Of a DNA stretch of 64,000 nt, positions 20,270-31,859 are shown one piece after another (position 1 is the stretch's first letter; each line of letters opens with the position of its first letter). The translations under genes were made by a program, and so were the position numbers. Below the pieces are notes generated by a model. It was given only the letters and a program-made list of their open reading frames with translations. It was not told the origin of the DNA and made no database searches. This stretch comes from Tetraselmis striata (taxonomy: Eukaryota > Chlorophyta > Chlorodendrophyceae > Chlorodendrales > Chlorodendraceae), in contig VCJN01000482.1 of the NCBI GenBank assembly GCA_006384855.1, positions 1 to 64,000 on the forward strand, written 5' to 3'.

Positions 20270-21370
20270 CGGGGTGCATCGGACGCCGGATGCCCATCCA
20301 CCCAGCGTAAAAGACGCGTACGTAATATTCACACTATATATATTCACACGCAAATGTGTGAAAACCGGACATTCCGTGCCGGATGGGTGGGAATACGGCG
20401 TCCGATGCAGCCAAAACCCCAGGGACACGCTATTCTATGCACCGCCAATGCACTCCGCCAGCACCGCCTCATTCTCTGTCGATTTCGAAAACGCCTTCAC
20501 ATTATCCACCGCTAATTGCAATTGCCACCGTGTAATGTTGTCACGATGTGCGCACACAACAACACTTACTACCGGTTCCGACGCGGATGGAGGCGAGGCT
20601 TGCGGAGTGCGTTGGGGGTGCGTAGAGTAGCGTGCTGCAAATAATTGGGGTGCATCGGACGCCGGATGCCCATCCACCCGGCGTAAAAGACGCGTAATAT
20701 TCACACTTTATTAACACACAAATGTGTGAAAACCGGACATTCCGTGCCGGATGGGTGGGAATACGGCGTCCGATGCAGCCAAAACCCCAGCAACACGCTA
20801 TTCTGTGCACCGCCAATGCACTCCGCCAGCACCGCCACATTCTCTGTCGATTTCGAAAACGCCTTCACATTGTCCACCGCTAATTGCAATTGCCACCGTG
20901 TAATATGTTGTCACGATGTGCGCACACAACAACACTTACTACCGGTTCCGACGCGGATGGAGGCGAGGCTTGCGGAGTGCGTTGGGGGTGCGTAGAGTAG
21001 CGTGCTGCAAATAATTGGGGTGCATCGGACGCCGGATGCCCATCCACCCGGCGTAAAAGACGCGTAATATTCACACTTTATTAACACACAAATGTGTAAA
21101 AACCGGACATTCCGTGCCGGATGGGTGGGAATACGGCGTCCGATGCAGCCAAAACCCCAGGGACACGCTATTCTATGCACCGCCAATGCACTCCGCCAGC
21201 ACCGCCTCATTCTTTGTCGATTTCGAAAACGCCTTCACATTATCCACCGCTAATAATTGCAATTGCCACCGTGTAATGTTGTCACGATGTGCGCACACAA
21301 CAACACTTACTACCGGTTCCGACGCGGATGGAGGCGAGGCTTGCGGAGTGCACTGGCGGTGCACAGACTA
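20270..21370. repeat. Satellite: three units of about 370 bp, each an imperfect palindrome
   Basis: TGCATCGGACGCCGGATGCC recurs at 20275, 20651 and 21021. Within each unit the left arm (TGCATCGGACGCCGGATGCC-CATCCACCC) pairs with a right arm (GGGTGGGAATACGGCGTCCG-ATGCA) around an AT-rich centre holding ACACAAATGTGTG. A second pair (GCGTTGGGGGTGC / GCACCGCCAATGC) brackets it. Units differ by a few substitutions and small insertions. Confidence 0.85.
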
Positions 21371-22157
21371 GCGGGAGACTAGATCCATTGTCGCTTATTT
21401 ACAAGCACGGGCGGTGCTGCCAGACCTGATCGTCTACGGCCGATATAATATTCACACTAAATTAACATCGGTGCACACCGCCGCACACCGCCGCACACCG
21501 CCGCACACCGCTGCGCGCGCACATTCGTCGCACACATTATCCCGGATTCACTCGCCGTATCCATTACGCCGTGCTACTTCAACAATAAACATTGCGAAAT
21601 TACACCGACACAATGCCGCACCGACTAGCTCTTGACAATACGTGCATATAAATAGTAGTGGCGCGCTGCTCCTCGCCTCCGATGTGTCGTTGACTGCTGC
21701 GGAAGGCGGTCGTCGACTGGGTGTTAGTTTCTCCACCTCGGCCGCCCCCCCCCCACCCCCCCCGCCCCCCCCCCCCCTTCACCGCTCACAGCGCCATGGC
21801 CGACCTCGCCCCCCCGGGCAAACGTGGGCGGCGAGCCTTGTTGTCTCGCGTGTCCGCGCCGCCGGCATCGAGGAGGACGAGAAAGACATGAGGAAACGCG
21901 TGACAAGGTGGGCGCGCAACAAAACACTCCATCCTCCGCATTAGCACGCACCCACTCGTGGCTAACTTGTGCCGCGCGCAGGTTCGTCCGGGAGCGCCGT
22001 TAAGGCCCACCTCAACGCCAAGGCTTCCACAGTGCCAGCGGCGCAACTCGTGGTGGCCGAGGAGGCCGCATCCTCAGCCGCTTAAAGGCGAAACGATTGT
22101 GGCTTGTTGTGGGTGTCTGGGCACAGGGGGCGTCCCGACGCGAAGGTAAGGAAGCTC

Positions 22158-22373
22158 ATGGCGGCGTCGTCGACGGCACAGCCTCCCGGGGTGGTGAAGA
22201 CACTGACGGATGACAAGAAGCGGAAGAGGCCAGTGAAGAAACGCCGAGGTAAGAAACTGACGGTCGCGGAGTCGGAGGCGGAGTCGGAGGCGCAGGCGGA
22301 GGCGGAGGCGGAGGCAGCGAGATCGTCGAAGCGGAGGGTCCCGCGGGCACGCAAGAACAAGAACAAGCAGTAG
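22158..22373 (+). CDS. Small basic protein or last exon, Lys/Ala/Glu-rich
   Basis: A frame of 71 residues with a strong nuclear-localisation-like stretch (K-K-R-K-R-P-V-K-K-R-R-G-K-K) followed by a Glu/Ala/Ser heptad-like tract and a basic end (K-N-K-N-K-Q-stop). A putative acceptor lies upstream (GGCACAG, 22127-22133), and coding-like sequence occurs at 21796-22085, so this could be the last exon of a small nuclear or nucleolar protein. The low complexity also allows chance. A C23 run begins 15 bp after the stop. Confidence 0.3.
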   Translation: MAASSTAQPPGVVKTLTDDKKRKRPVKKRRGKKLTVAESEAESEAQAEAEAEAARSSKRRVPRARKNKNKQ

Positions 22374-22964
22374 CCCCCGCCCCCTTACCCCCCCCCCCCC
22401 CCCCCCCCCCGGGCCACATCCCCCGATGGCAGCTGTCGCGAATATTGTAATTCAAACATTCTTCGGCAAACCGCTGCCTGCCCCCGCCCTCCCCCTCGCG
22501 AATATTTATGTAACGTGAGCACTCTTTGGCAAAACATGGCAGCCAAACCGCCCATCTGATGACCTTTGATCGGACGGCTGGCAGGCCCGTTCAGCAGTAC
22601 TAGCTATAATGTACACAAATTCCCCAGTGTTACCAAATACGTACGGCTGCGATTTGCGCTCCCATGTACTAATAGTCGTAGTTATCCACAGGACGACTAG
22701 GGTTCGTACTCGATACCCGGTACCGGCGTAATAAATATATCGCGTACTACCCGGTACTACACGGACAACCTTGTACCTTGTACGTCAGTGCCATGTACGC
22801 TTCACCGGGCTGGTACGACTACCAGAATGATGACAAAAAGGATTTATCGCCCGCCGGCAATAACGCCGGATGTACTCGCACGTAACTGGATGGACGTGCC
22901 GCCACCAGTAGCAGCCTTCACGGATAAATAATAGTCGCTAGTAGTAGTGCTTCGTCACCTGTAT

Positions 22965-23770
22965 GTCACATCTGAATCTCACAGTGCTGCCCAATATGGT
23001 GGCTGCTATTCTAGCTCAAATCATGATGGCATAGTGGACCATACATAGCCAGCACATGGTAACTATGATTTGCAGCTCGAAACGTGGCGATTGCTGTCCG
23101 AGTATATGTTTGCTGCCGCTCCGTAGTGTACACCGCAGTGTTTACCACACAATATGGCAATGCATGTATACCACCGCCCCAAAAGTGCGCAGAATATTTT
23201 CTTGCGCTGGGGATCGCGAGACTATATATATGACTACATATCAGCACATACAAACAGTTGGCAGGGGGGGGGGGGGGGGGCTAGGCCCCACACACGGAAT
23301 GCTGGCCGGGAACGACGCAGCTCCAAATAATGCTCCGAAACCATTGCTGAAACCGTCGCCGCAACGCCCGGACGCTTCCCAATATGGTGGCTATTCCAGC
23401 TCAAACCATGGTGGCAAAGTGGACTATATACAGCCAGCACAGGGTATGATTTGCAGCTCAAAACGTGGCAATTGCTATCCGAGTATATATTTGTTGCCGC
23501 TCCGTAGTGTACACCGCAGTGTTTACCGCCGCACAATATGGCAGTGCATAGTATACCTCCAACCCAAAGTACGCAGAATCTGTTATCGAGCTGGGGGTCG
23601 CTAGACTATATAAATGACTACATATCAGCACATACAAATTGGGGGGGGGGGGGGGGGCTAGGGCCCACACACACGGATTGCTCGCTGGGAACAATGCAGC
23701 TCCAAATAATGCTCCGAAACCAGTGTTGAAACCGTCGCCGCAGAGCACCGCACGGCCGCTGCGTCGCCGG
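22965..23770. repeat. Two tandem units of about 388 bp plus a partial third
   Basis: CCCAATATGGTGGCT recurs at 22990 and 23378. Each unit contains CCGCTCCGTAGTGTACACCG, ACTACATATCAGCACATACA, a G17 run (23264-23280; 23641-23657), and GCTCCAAATAATGCTCCGAA. The A-T-A-T-G-A-C-T-A-C-A-T stretch is conserved. Partial copies follow near 23720 and 23905. Non-coding. Confidence 0.8.
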
Positions 23771-25209
23771 GACATCACCCAATGGGTATGCTGTTAGCAT
23801 GTGCAAAGGGCTGGCGGGGCAACAGCTCGGCGGCAGGAAGCGGTGATGCGTGTTGGTGCACGTTGAATATGCTGTGAAATCAAGAATTCAATACATGGAA
23901 TAATGATGGAACCGCCACCGCAGCGCACCGCACGACCGCTCATGCGTTGCCGGGACGACTCTCAACGGAGCTAGTATCCAAAACCAACACTACGACAGCC
24001 ACACCAAGCCCGCAGCACAGCCATGTGCCTTCAGTCTGCTGGGTCGCCGGGGCATTACTCAACGCTTGTTCTCTCAAATTTTTCCCACCCCCTCCGCATG
24101 TTATTAGTGGCTTACCATAGGCAATTGGGGTAGGGGAGAGGCATGGTGCATCGCGTTGTTGTTGGAAGTGCATGCCACATGTCCAATTACATAGAATTAC
24201 ATAATGTGCCGCAGTGCTAGAAAGTCATTTAAAAAAAAAGAGGGGGGGGGGGGGGGGGGGGGGGTGACCCAAACCAGGTCATTTTATCGGAATGGCCTTA
24301 TTACAGCACGCATGAAATTATGCAGCAAAGGTCGATATTTTTATTGTAGCGATTTTTGCATCCTACGGATTCATGTCATCCTGATAGATAGGTAATCCTT
24401 TCTTCTAAACAACCCAACCCGCCCGCGGGTGTGGGCGTGACTGCCTGTACAGGAGTTCCGACTACTGTGTACCTGAACGGCGATCATCTGCACCGCACGA
24501 TCCCGTTCCGGTACCGTTACGTGGCTCTGCTCCGAGCAACCTTGCTCCACTTGGTGGCTAGTGACGAAGCTTCTGTGCCGCCGGTACATCGGAAGCTCGG
24601 TGGTTAACCTTCGGGATGTACAACTTGGCTGCCGCAGCACAGAGTGGCGCGAGCCGTACCCGCTGCGTTTCGCCCTCCACTTCGGCACTGGTGGCGCGCC
24701 GACTTGTTTGCCGCCGGTGCGTCCACTCAATGGGCGAGGCCACTGCCTCCCATGCAGCCGCTGTTGCCGTACCGCTTCACCTTGCCTCCTTGCACGCACC
24801 CAGGCCTAAACCGGCAGCTTGATGGCGTGGGAAACACCCCGGGATGACGGCGAGGGATAGCGACTGCCGCTCGTGCCACTGTCAGGACGTCTGGAAGGGG
24901 CGGTTGCTTATTAGTTATTGTTGGCGGTGAGCTGGGCGTGTAGTCCTGCCTGTAGAATACCGCCGGCACAACTGCGGACTAGGAGATTGCCTGGTGTGGT
25001 ATTTGTTTCTCGGTTTATCAATACACGTTTCAGACGAAAAATAGCGACTAGTCGTATGCTAGCTTACCCTCGGCCGCGGTGCTGACGGTCGGCCACTCGG
25101 CCCGCCGATGCTGCGCAGAGGCGAGCGAGGATCCAGTAGTCACTGCCGAGCGGAAAGCGGCACGCAGGCCTTTGACGTTCCAGCCGGCGGCGCAGAGCGT
25201 GGAGACACA
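23771..25209. other. Upstream region of the quinone-oxidoreductase gene; weak coding-like islands
   Basis: 24242-24335 is the inverted partner of the 14.3-kb repeat. 24427-24610 on the plus strand reads as a plausible peptide (T-V-Y-L-N-G-D-H-L-H-R-T-I-P-F-R-Y-R-Y) and stops, without start or family, so it could be a decayed exon. The last 150 bp upstream of 25210 is GC-rich, with no TATA-like box that I trust. Confidence 0.35.
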
Positions 25210-27534
25210 ATGGCGGCGCGCCGTGCCTGGAGGTGAGCACAGCAAGAAGCCCCCCCGAGCCCCCCCCCCCCCCCCCCCCATCCCCCCCCGCTTCCATTGG
25301 TCTAAAACCAACCTACAAATTAATTATTACCGGTATTCAAGGTTATACTATTTTATAGTTTTATTGCAACTACATCTGAACGCATTTCTCATCGCGAATA
25401 TTCAGATGTAAAGATCACTGTCGCTGCCGCTGAGCTCTGCGCTGGCGCTGGAAGGTACACGGGGAAGAAGGCGGGAAAGATCAGCGACCTCACCCTCCAG
25501 GACGACACCTTGGAGCCGCTGTGCCGCGGGGACGTGCGCATTGCGGTCAAGGCGGTGCGTGGCCCTGGCGCTGCCGACGCCGCGTGGATGCAGCTGTCCT
25601 CTTCTCGTTATTAGCCCTGCCCCGTAGAAAATTGCCATCCAGGCCGCCATCCAACCACTCCACCCGCCTGCATCCTCCAAAGACCCGCCCTTGCTGGGTT
25701 GGCTTCCAAATTATGCAGCGGATCAGAGACTGCTCTAAATCCCTATGACTCGTTAGTCCTCTGTTTGTGTATATAGACAGATGCACTAGCTAGAGACAGA
25801 TGCTCTTGGGGATGCAAGAGGTACATATATTGTATAAATGTATGCCTCTTCCGATTAAGAATATAAATAACTTATTTGGGCAAACGACAAAGGTGGACCC
25901 AAGCGGGTTTTAATCGAACTTTTTTGGCCTATAGTACCTTCCCAGTGTGTCAGGATTGAGCACGTCCGCTGAGCCGGCGTCCCCGCCCTCCATGCCGGCA
26001 GATTGGCCTCAACTTTGCGGACGTCTTCACCTGCCTCGGCCTCTACAACGCCTTCCCCGGTGTCGGCGTGCCCGGGCTGGAGGTGCGCCGCCTGTCCGCG
26101 ACCCCCAACCCCGCCCGGCTGCCCAAACTGTTGCTTTGGTTTCTCCAACTGGGAGCCCTTCCCTGCTTGCGGCGGCGATCCGGCAGTTCTCTGGCGTGGT
26201 GGAGGAGATCGCGGGCGACGGCGCCCCGGACCGCGCCGGCCAGAAGGATGCGGTGACGGAGACAGCGCTGGCGGCGCTGCCCGGCCTCAAGGTGGGCGAC
26301 CGGGTGATGGGCGTCACGCGCTTCGGCGCCTTTGCGGACCAGGTCGTGCTGCCGGCGCACCAGGCCAAGCCGCTGCCGGAGGGGTGGGACTTCGCCCAGG
26401 GCGCGGCGTTCCTCGTGCAGGGCCTCACCGCCATCTACGGCCTCAAGTCGCTGGGCGACATCCGCAAGGGGCAGCGCGTGCTGGTGCACAGTGCCGCGGG
26501 CGGCGTGGGCATGTTTGCGCTTGGCATCTGCGAGGCGGTGGGCGCCACGCCCGTCGCCACTGTGGGCAGCGACGCCAAGGCATGCGCAGCCGCCTCCGCC
26601 CCATCAATTGATGCCAACTATTATGAGGCTGAGCAAGGCCGGCTCACATGCCAATGCCCATGCCCATACTGATCATACTGATGCTCAAGCTCGTACTGAT
26701 GATGAGGCTGAGGCGAAGCAATGCTGAGCAAGCTCGCGCTCACGCCAATGCCGATCACAATGTCAATGCTCGTGCTGATTCCAATGCCCATGCCCATGCC
26801 CATGCTCCAAGCTTCAAGACTGATGCCGATTATGGTGTTGATGGTGGTGCTAATGTTTGGGCGCTCTGTCCTCCCTGCCCTCCTTGATGCTCCTGCAGGT
26901 GGACTTCCTCATCAGCCGCTTCCCATCCCTCACCAAGGTGACTCCCCAAGGCCGTTGTCCACCGTTACTCGTGTCACTTTGCGGCGAGTTTTTCCTCTGT
27001 TGACGGAACACCTTCACACATAGCAGCGCAGTCGGCGGCCGGCATGCGCTGGCCGTAAAGCAACACCGCGAAAGGTTGGCGCCGCCTGCGCTGATGATGA
27101 TAATGCTGCCGCATGCCACACCCCGGCTGCAGGAGACAGTTATTGTCCGCAATGCGTCCACCTTTGGGACGCAGCTGGAGGAGGCGCTGGCGGCAACGGG
27201 TGCGGGCCAGTATCCTGAACACAGTAGATGGCGTGCCTGAATACCGGCTGTCAATCATCAACATATGTGAGACAATGGCGCAAATATACAATGCCACAAA
27301 ACATGTGTTTTATTAAATCAGGGCCGTCGACTAGGACCTGCTAAGCGGGCAGGTCAGTAGCATAAACCATGGTGCACAATTATACTAGTTCAGCACAAAG
27401 GAGCAAGAAAGAGGGCGAGAGGGGGGGGGGGGGCGAGAGAGAGAGTGAGTGAGAGAGGGGCGGGGGGGGGGGGGGGGGGGGGGGGGGGGGAGAGGGAGGG
27501 AGTGAGAGAGAGAGAGAGAGGGGGGGGGGGGGGG

Positions 27535-27569
<35 letters not shown>

Positions 27570-29571
27570 CGAGAGAGGGGGGGAGAGAGAGCTGGTGTCT
27601 AATGAGCATACATCGACAAACAGCCAGACGTCAGCAGTTATTACATCGGTGAATGGCGACGCATCCCTTGCAGGATTGGCCGTTGTGCGACATTGACTCT
27701 GCGCACATGCACGGTTGTCGGAGCACAAGCAGATGGCTTGACCCAGCCGCCGTGGTTAATGTGCAGGTGGCAGCGCATTTGACATCGTCCTGGATGCGGT
27801 ATGCGGGAGGTGAGGCTGGACGCGCGATTTTGCGGGATCGCGCGCCTGGAGGTCCAGTGGCAGGATGCGTTGCGGTGTCTTTGAACCTGCTGCCTCGGTG
27901 TCAGTGCACAGTGTGTTGACAGAGTTGGCAAGGCTGTCACAGAGCGGTTCATTTGTATATGTATATGTATGTGTATATGCTTTCGGTTTGACGTATGCTA
28001 TTAAACAATCTCATTGTTTTCGATGGTCTCTCTCCCGCGCGCTGTTTTAATTTGCATGTTCGCCATCGCAACAGGCTCAGCATACAATGACAGAAAGCCA
28101 GGTGACAGTTGAAGGTTTGCCTACGAGTGCATGCCCTGTATAACCCTACAACCTTAAAATCTCTCCAGGTTCTTCCAGCCTGCGTACGACCGGCTGGAGC
28201 GCGGCGGGCGCTACGTGGTCTTTGGCGCCTCTGACTTCACTCCGCCAGGTACGCGCCCCTTTTAGGGTTGCCGCCCCTGCGCCGCCCGCCGCTGCGCCAC
28301 CGGCCGGGGGCCTATCCATTCGTACCGCGCTGGGGTGCCTGTCTGTTCCGTTGCTGCGCATGCCGCATTCCTGAGTCATGCCACCCAAAAGTATCTCATG
28401 CCGGCCGCCGTGGCAATTTCATGGGAACGTCTGCAACTGTCCGTAAAGTCGCACCCTGAATGGTGGCGCCACATCATCATGGGCGCTGCTGGCCCGCTGT
28501 GCTGGGTGCCGCAGGCGACGGCGTGGGCTGGCTGTCGTTGGCGTGGAAGTGGCTGTGGCGGCCTCGCCTGGACCCCATGACGATGATCGGTGTGCCACGC
28601 CAATGTCGTGCCGCTAACGGGGCACATGGCCTTCGTTGCATCCGGCTCTGACCCACCGGCCTGCGGCTGCCCGCGCAGGCGAGAACCGTGCCGTCTTTGG
28701 CTTCAACCTGATATGGATGTTTGACCGGGTGGAGGTACTGATGGAGCTGGCGGACACGCTGCTCGTGCTCGGGCTGCCGGCGCCCTACGTTGGCGAGCGT
28801 TTTCACTTTGAGGAGGTGCGTTGGCGCATGCGGCCCCGGCCTGGCGGCAGGATGCGGATGACGGGTGCCAATGCGGAAATAGAAAACAGTGTGAATAAGA
28901 GCCTGCCCTGCCTGTCAGAAGTGAAATGTAGACGAAGCTAGGGCCGAAATATACAGAATTTTCGTAATGGTTCAAAGCCCAAAGCCGAATTATAGTTTTA
29001 TCATATTACAATATCAATGTTATATAAAATATATAATACATATATGGATGATATTGATGTATAATCTATATACACGGTATATATGACATTATGTTATATT
29101 ACATTCCAAGCAGAATTACATCCCATTTCGAGGCGTATGGTACGGGTTCCTACAGTTGCATCGGCAACCATATAAGGACCTTTACTTCCTGCGAGCCTCG
29201 AATTGGGCTTGCATGCAGTCTACAGGGGCATCGCGGTATTTCCGCTGTGGTGTTGTCTACATTTGAAACCCGGCAGGCAGGGCAGGGTGCTGTTCACAGT
29301 GTTCTTGTTTCCGAATCGGCACCCGCAGTGTCCTTCGCCGAACTTGTATCGCAACGACTCCAGCACGTTATTTGCCTTAGCCCTGACAGGCAACGCCTCC
29401 AGCTTTTTCCGCCTTTGATTGCTGAGTGTCGCTGGACATTTGGTGGGTGGGTGCATGCAGCCTGTGGGCGGGGCTGAGGCGGCGGCGGTGGTGGTGCAGG
29501 CGCAGGAGGCAATCCGCAAGCTGCAGAGCGGCACCACCAAGGGCAAGGTGGTGTTGTACCTGGACGACTGA
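25210..29571 (+). CDS. MDR-superfamily quinone oxidoreductase, VAT-1-like (eleven exons)
   Basis: A zinc-free medium-chain dehydrogenase/reductase that would reduce quinone-like or enone substrates with NADPH, probably in the cytosol (no clear targeting leader). Exons are 25210-25232, 25455-25554, 26002-26082, 26187-26579, 26899-26937, 27133-27199, 27767-27809, 28169-28248, 28515-28589, 28679-28815 and 29500-29571; phases close exactly to 370 codons including stop (369 aa). Family marks in order: G-L-N-F-A-D-V-F, P-G-L-E-F-S-G-V-V, G-D-R-V-M-G, the nucleotide loop A-A-G-G-V-G-M-F-A-L, S-R-F-P-S-L, V-L-D-A-V-C-G, G-G-R-Y-V-V-F-G-A-S-D, and a C-terminal G-K-V-V-L. Intron 4 (26580-26898) is GC-AG. 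Intron 1 holds a C20 run, intron 6 the AG microsatellite, and intron 10 a small TIR element. The substrate is not predictable from sequence. Confidence 0.92.
26620..26830. repeat. Degenerate CCCATG/CCAATG tandem repeat in intron 4
   Basis: Hexamer-like runs (CCCATGCCCATGCCCATGCC near 26785-26804) and GCTGATGCTCA variants fill most of the GC-AG intron. This gives long open frames of Met-Pro repeats that are not coding. Confidence 0.7.
27414..27595. repeat. GA microsatellite with G runs in intron 6
   Basis: GAGAGA tracts alternate with pure G runs, including one of about 27-29 G at 27462-27490, over 180 bp on the sense strand. It gives spurious open frames of Arg/Glu/Gly or Ser/Leu/Pro. Confidence 0.9.
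28862..29325. mobile_element. Small TIR element (MITE-like) inside intron 10
   Basis: The left end CGGGTGCCAATGCGGAAATA (28862-28881) and the right end (TTTCCGAATCGGCACCCG, ending 29325) are inverted relatives. The pairing continues inward for about 75 bp (CAGTGTGAATAAGAGCCTGC against GTGCTGTTCACAGTG, and TGCCTGTC / GGCAGGCAGG). The centre is AT-rich, with ATAT runs. At 464 bp with no coding content it fits a non-autonomous DNA element. Confidence 0.65.
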
Positions 29572-31859
29572 GCTGGGGGGACTTGGAGGCATACACTGCT
29601 TGAAGCGCCATGCGTTGATGGATGGAGACGCAGGTGGTAAGATCTTGAAGGTGGATGAAGAGTGACTGTGATACAAGACCCTGAAGGTCTTCGGCATACA
29701 CAGGCGAACGTATGGATTCGAAAGGGTGGTGGGCGGCATTTAAAGACAGTGGGTGTCTGCTACCATCCTCACCGCTGTGGACAGCCATCTCGCTGGTTTG
29801 TGGTTTTCCCGATAAGATCTGCAGTGTACATCACAGGCGCGTCCGCACAACACACTGAACCACTTGCGTAGCTTGTCTGGCCATCGTCAGCCATTAGACA
29901 GAGTGAGTAGAGATGCAGCATCCAGGGACGGGCCCCGTGTTCCACCTTAACAGCAACCAGGTATGTGCATCGGCGCAACTGCGGCATCGTGTGCTGCACA
30001 GTAGTATGGTAAATCGTGTAGATTGCGGTGCGAGAAAAGTACTCGCGTAGATAGATATTCGATGTATCGCTCATATAAAGGATCAAGAGGTGAAAGGGGT
30101 ATTCGAGGAAATTACTCGCCATAGATAGATATTCGATATATCGCTCATATTAAGTATCATAAAGGCCCAGGGGGGGGGGGGTATTCGAGGAAAGCACTCG
30201 TACAAATGGATACTTTCGATATGTATCCTAAAAAGTATCAGAAAGGGATGTAAGTAAGGGGCCAAACTCCCTGCGATTGTGCTGATGTACATGGCAGAGG
30301 AAGGTTTCCTAGACTCTCGCGGTGTATGGGATAATAGAAGAACAGCAGCGACTACACACGGGCCGCGGAGGCAACCCGCCCTCACCCTACTTTCACCAGA
30401 AACGCTCACGCGGATTTGATAAATGCAGCGGCGGTAGCAGTTGCTTTTGCCTCAACATGAATGGCTTCCTTGCTGCTGCTGCTGCCTGTAGCTCTGTGTC
30501 ATGTGTGGACAGCTTATTGGGAGTGATGTTGCAAGGGGGCAGATGTTGTAAGGCAGTGCGTTCCAGGAAGGGGGCAAACTGCATACAGCGACAGGGTCCG
30601 AGCTTGGTATTTATGTACCAGGTGCCGTGGGGCGCAGTCGACTTGCAGTGATGACATGCGACAAGCGCCTGCCAGTCGCCAGCCGTCAGGGAGAGAGAGG
30701 GAGAGAGATAGAGATAGAGTAGTGCGTCGATGAGGGGTCGTTTAGGCAAGCATGCCTTGAGAGCAACGCGACAGTGCCGCCATCAGGCAGCTAGCTTATT
30801 ATGGTGTGGGGCACGGCGAGCGGTTTCTGCAGCGGTGCGTGGCACCGCCTGTCGTCGTCGCGTAGTTCCTAACGGACGATCTCTTTGTTTTTGCTCCGAA
30901 ACCACAAGCGAGTAGCAGCTCCGAAACCATTGATGCGACGACCTTCGCGGTAATTTACATCGCGTCCGCGTAGCACAGTAAGATTGAGTCGGCACCCGGC
31001 GGGTGAGCCGGCGACGACGACGAGGTAAGGTGTTGTGATACGATGGTGACGCAACCCCCCCCCCCCCCCCCCCTCCCCCCCTCCTCCGCCCCCATTTGCG
31101 CCTGCGCCAGCACCCCGCCGAACTTGTGGCGAAGAGTCGTCCTCTACTCATCACTGCGCAACAGGCAGCGCCGCACGGCATAGCACGACTTGTTATCAGC
31201 GGGGGAAGCAAGCAAAGCAGTTAATTTGGGTGGGACTGGCGGTCGCTACATAGCGCCGATTTGGGGCGATGACACAGCTTCGATAATGTCGACGTTTATA
31301 CGTCTCGTTATGTAAGCAAGATGATTAATTCGTCGGTGACGAGCCGGCAGGTGGCGCAATCGCATAGTCTGTATATGTCAACTGAGCGGAAACGCATGAT
31401 GTGCATCGACGGCATTTACGGCCGTACGGGTGATTGATAGCTGCGAGTAGAGCGTGGGGGCGCAAGCGGCGCTGCTGCTGTCATGGATGAGAGGCGGGAT
31501 TTGGCGAACTCGGCATTGGAATTGGGCCACCCGAATAATCCGGGGACGGCAGGCACTCCTTAATACCGCGGTACCGCGTGTACTTTTATAGTGTGTGTAT
31601 ATCGGGGCATTGGGCATGCGGGCGGCGGGCTGCTTGCCGCCCTGGCGCTGCTGTTGATGGGCGGCTGCTGTGCGCTCGCGCCGCCTGCTTTATAACCAAT
31701 TTTTCGCGCCGCGGCCGCGTGATGTATATGTACGGCAGCGCATGCACGCCCCATATCACGACCATATATCAACAGCGCGCCAATACTGTATATCTTTGTT
31801 TCCTAAATAAGCAAGCCCTTGTACAACATGTGATTGATATGTCTAAGGATTGGTATTAC
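29572..31859. other. Intergenic; one small tandem repeat
   Basis: No gene recognised. 30036-30250 holds three units of about 72 bp sharing TAGATAGATATTCGATATAT and GGGGTATTCGAGGAAA. A GAGA tract lies at 30690-30718 and C19 at 31055-31073. The other open frames lack family features. Confidence 0.5.

Noticed and set aside
20256-21371. Repeated 60-120-codon frames in the 370-bp satellite
   Set aside because: The same sequence is open on both strands and drifts freely between units, as non-coding repeats do.
26603-26887. Met-Pro-rich open frames near the CCCATG repeat
   Set aside because: They lie in an intron of the oxidoreductase gene and come from the hexamer repeat.
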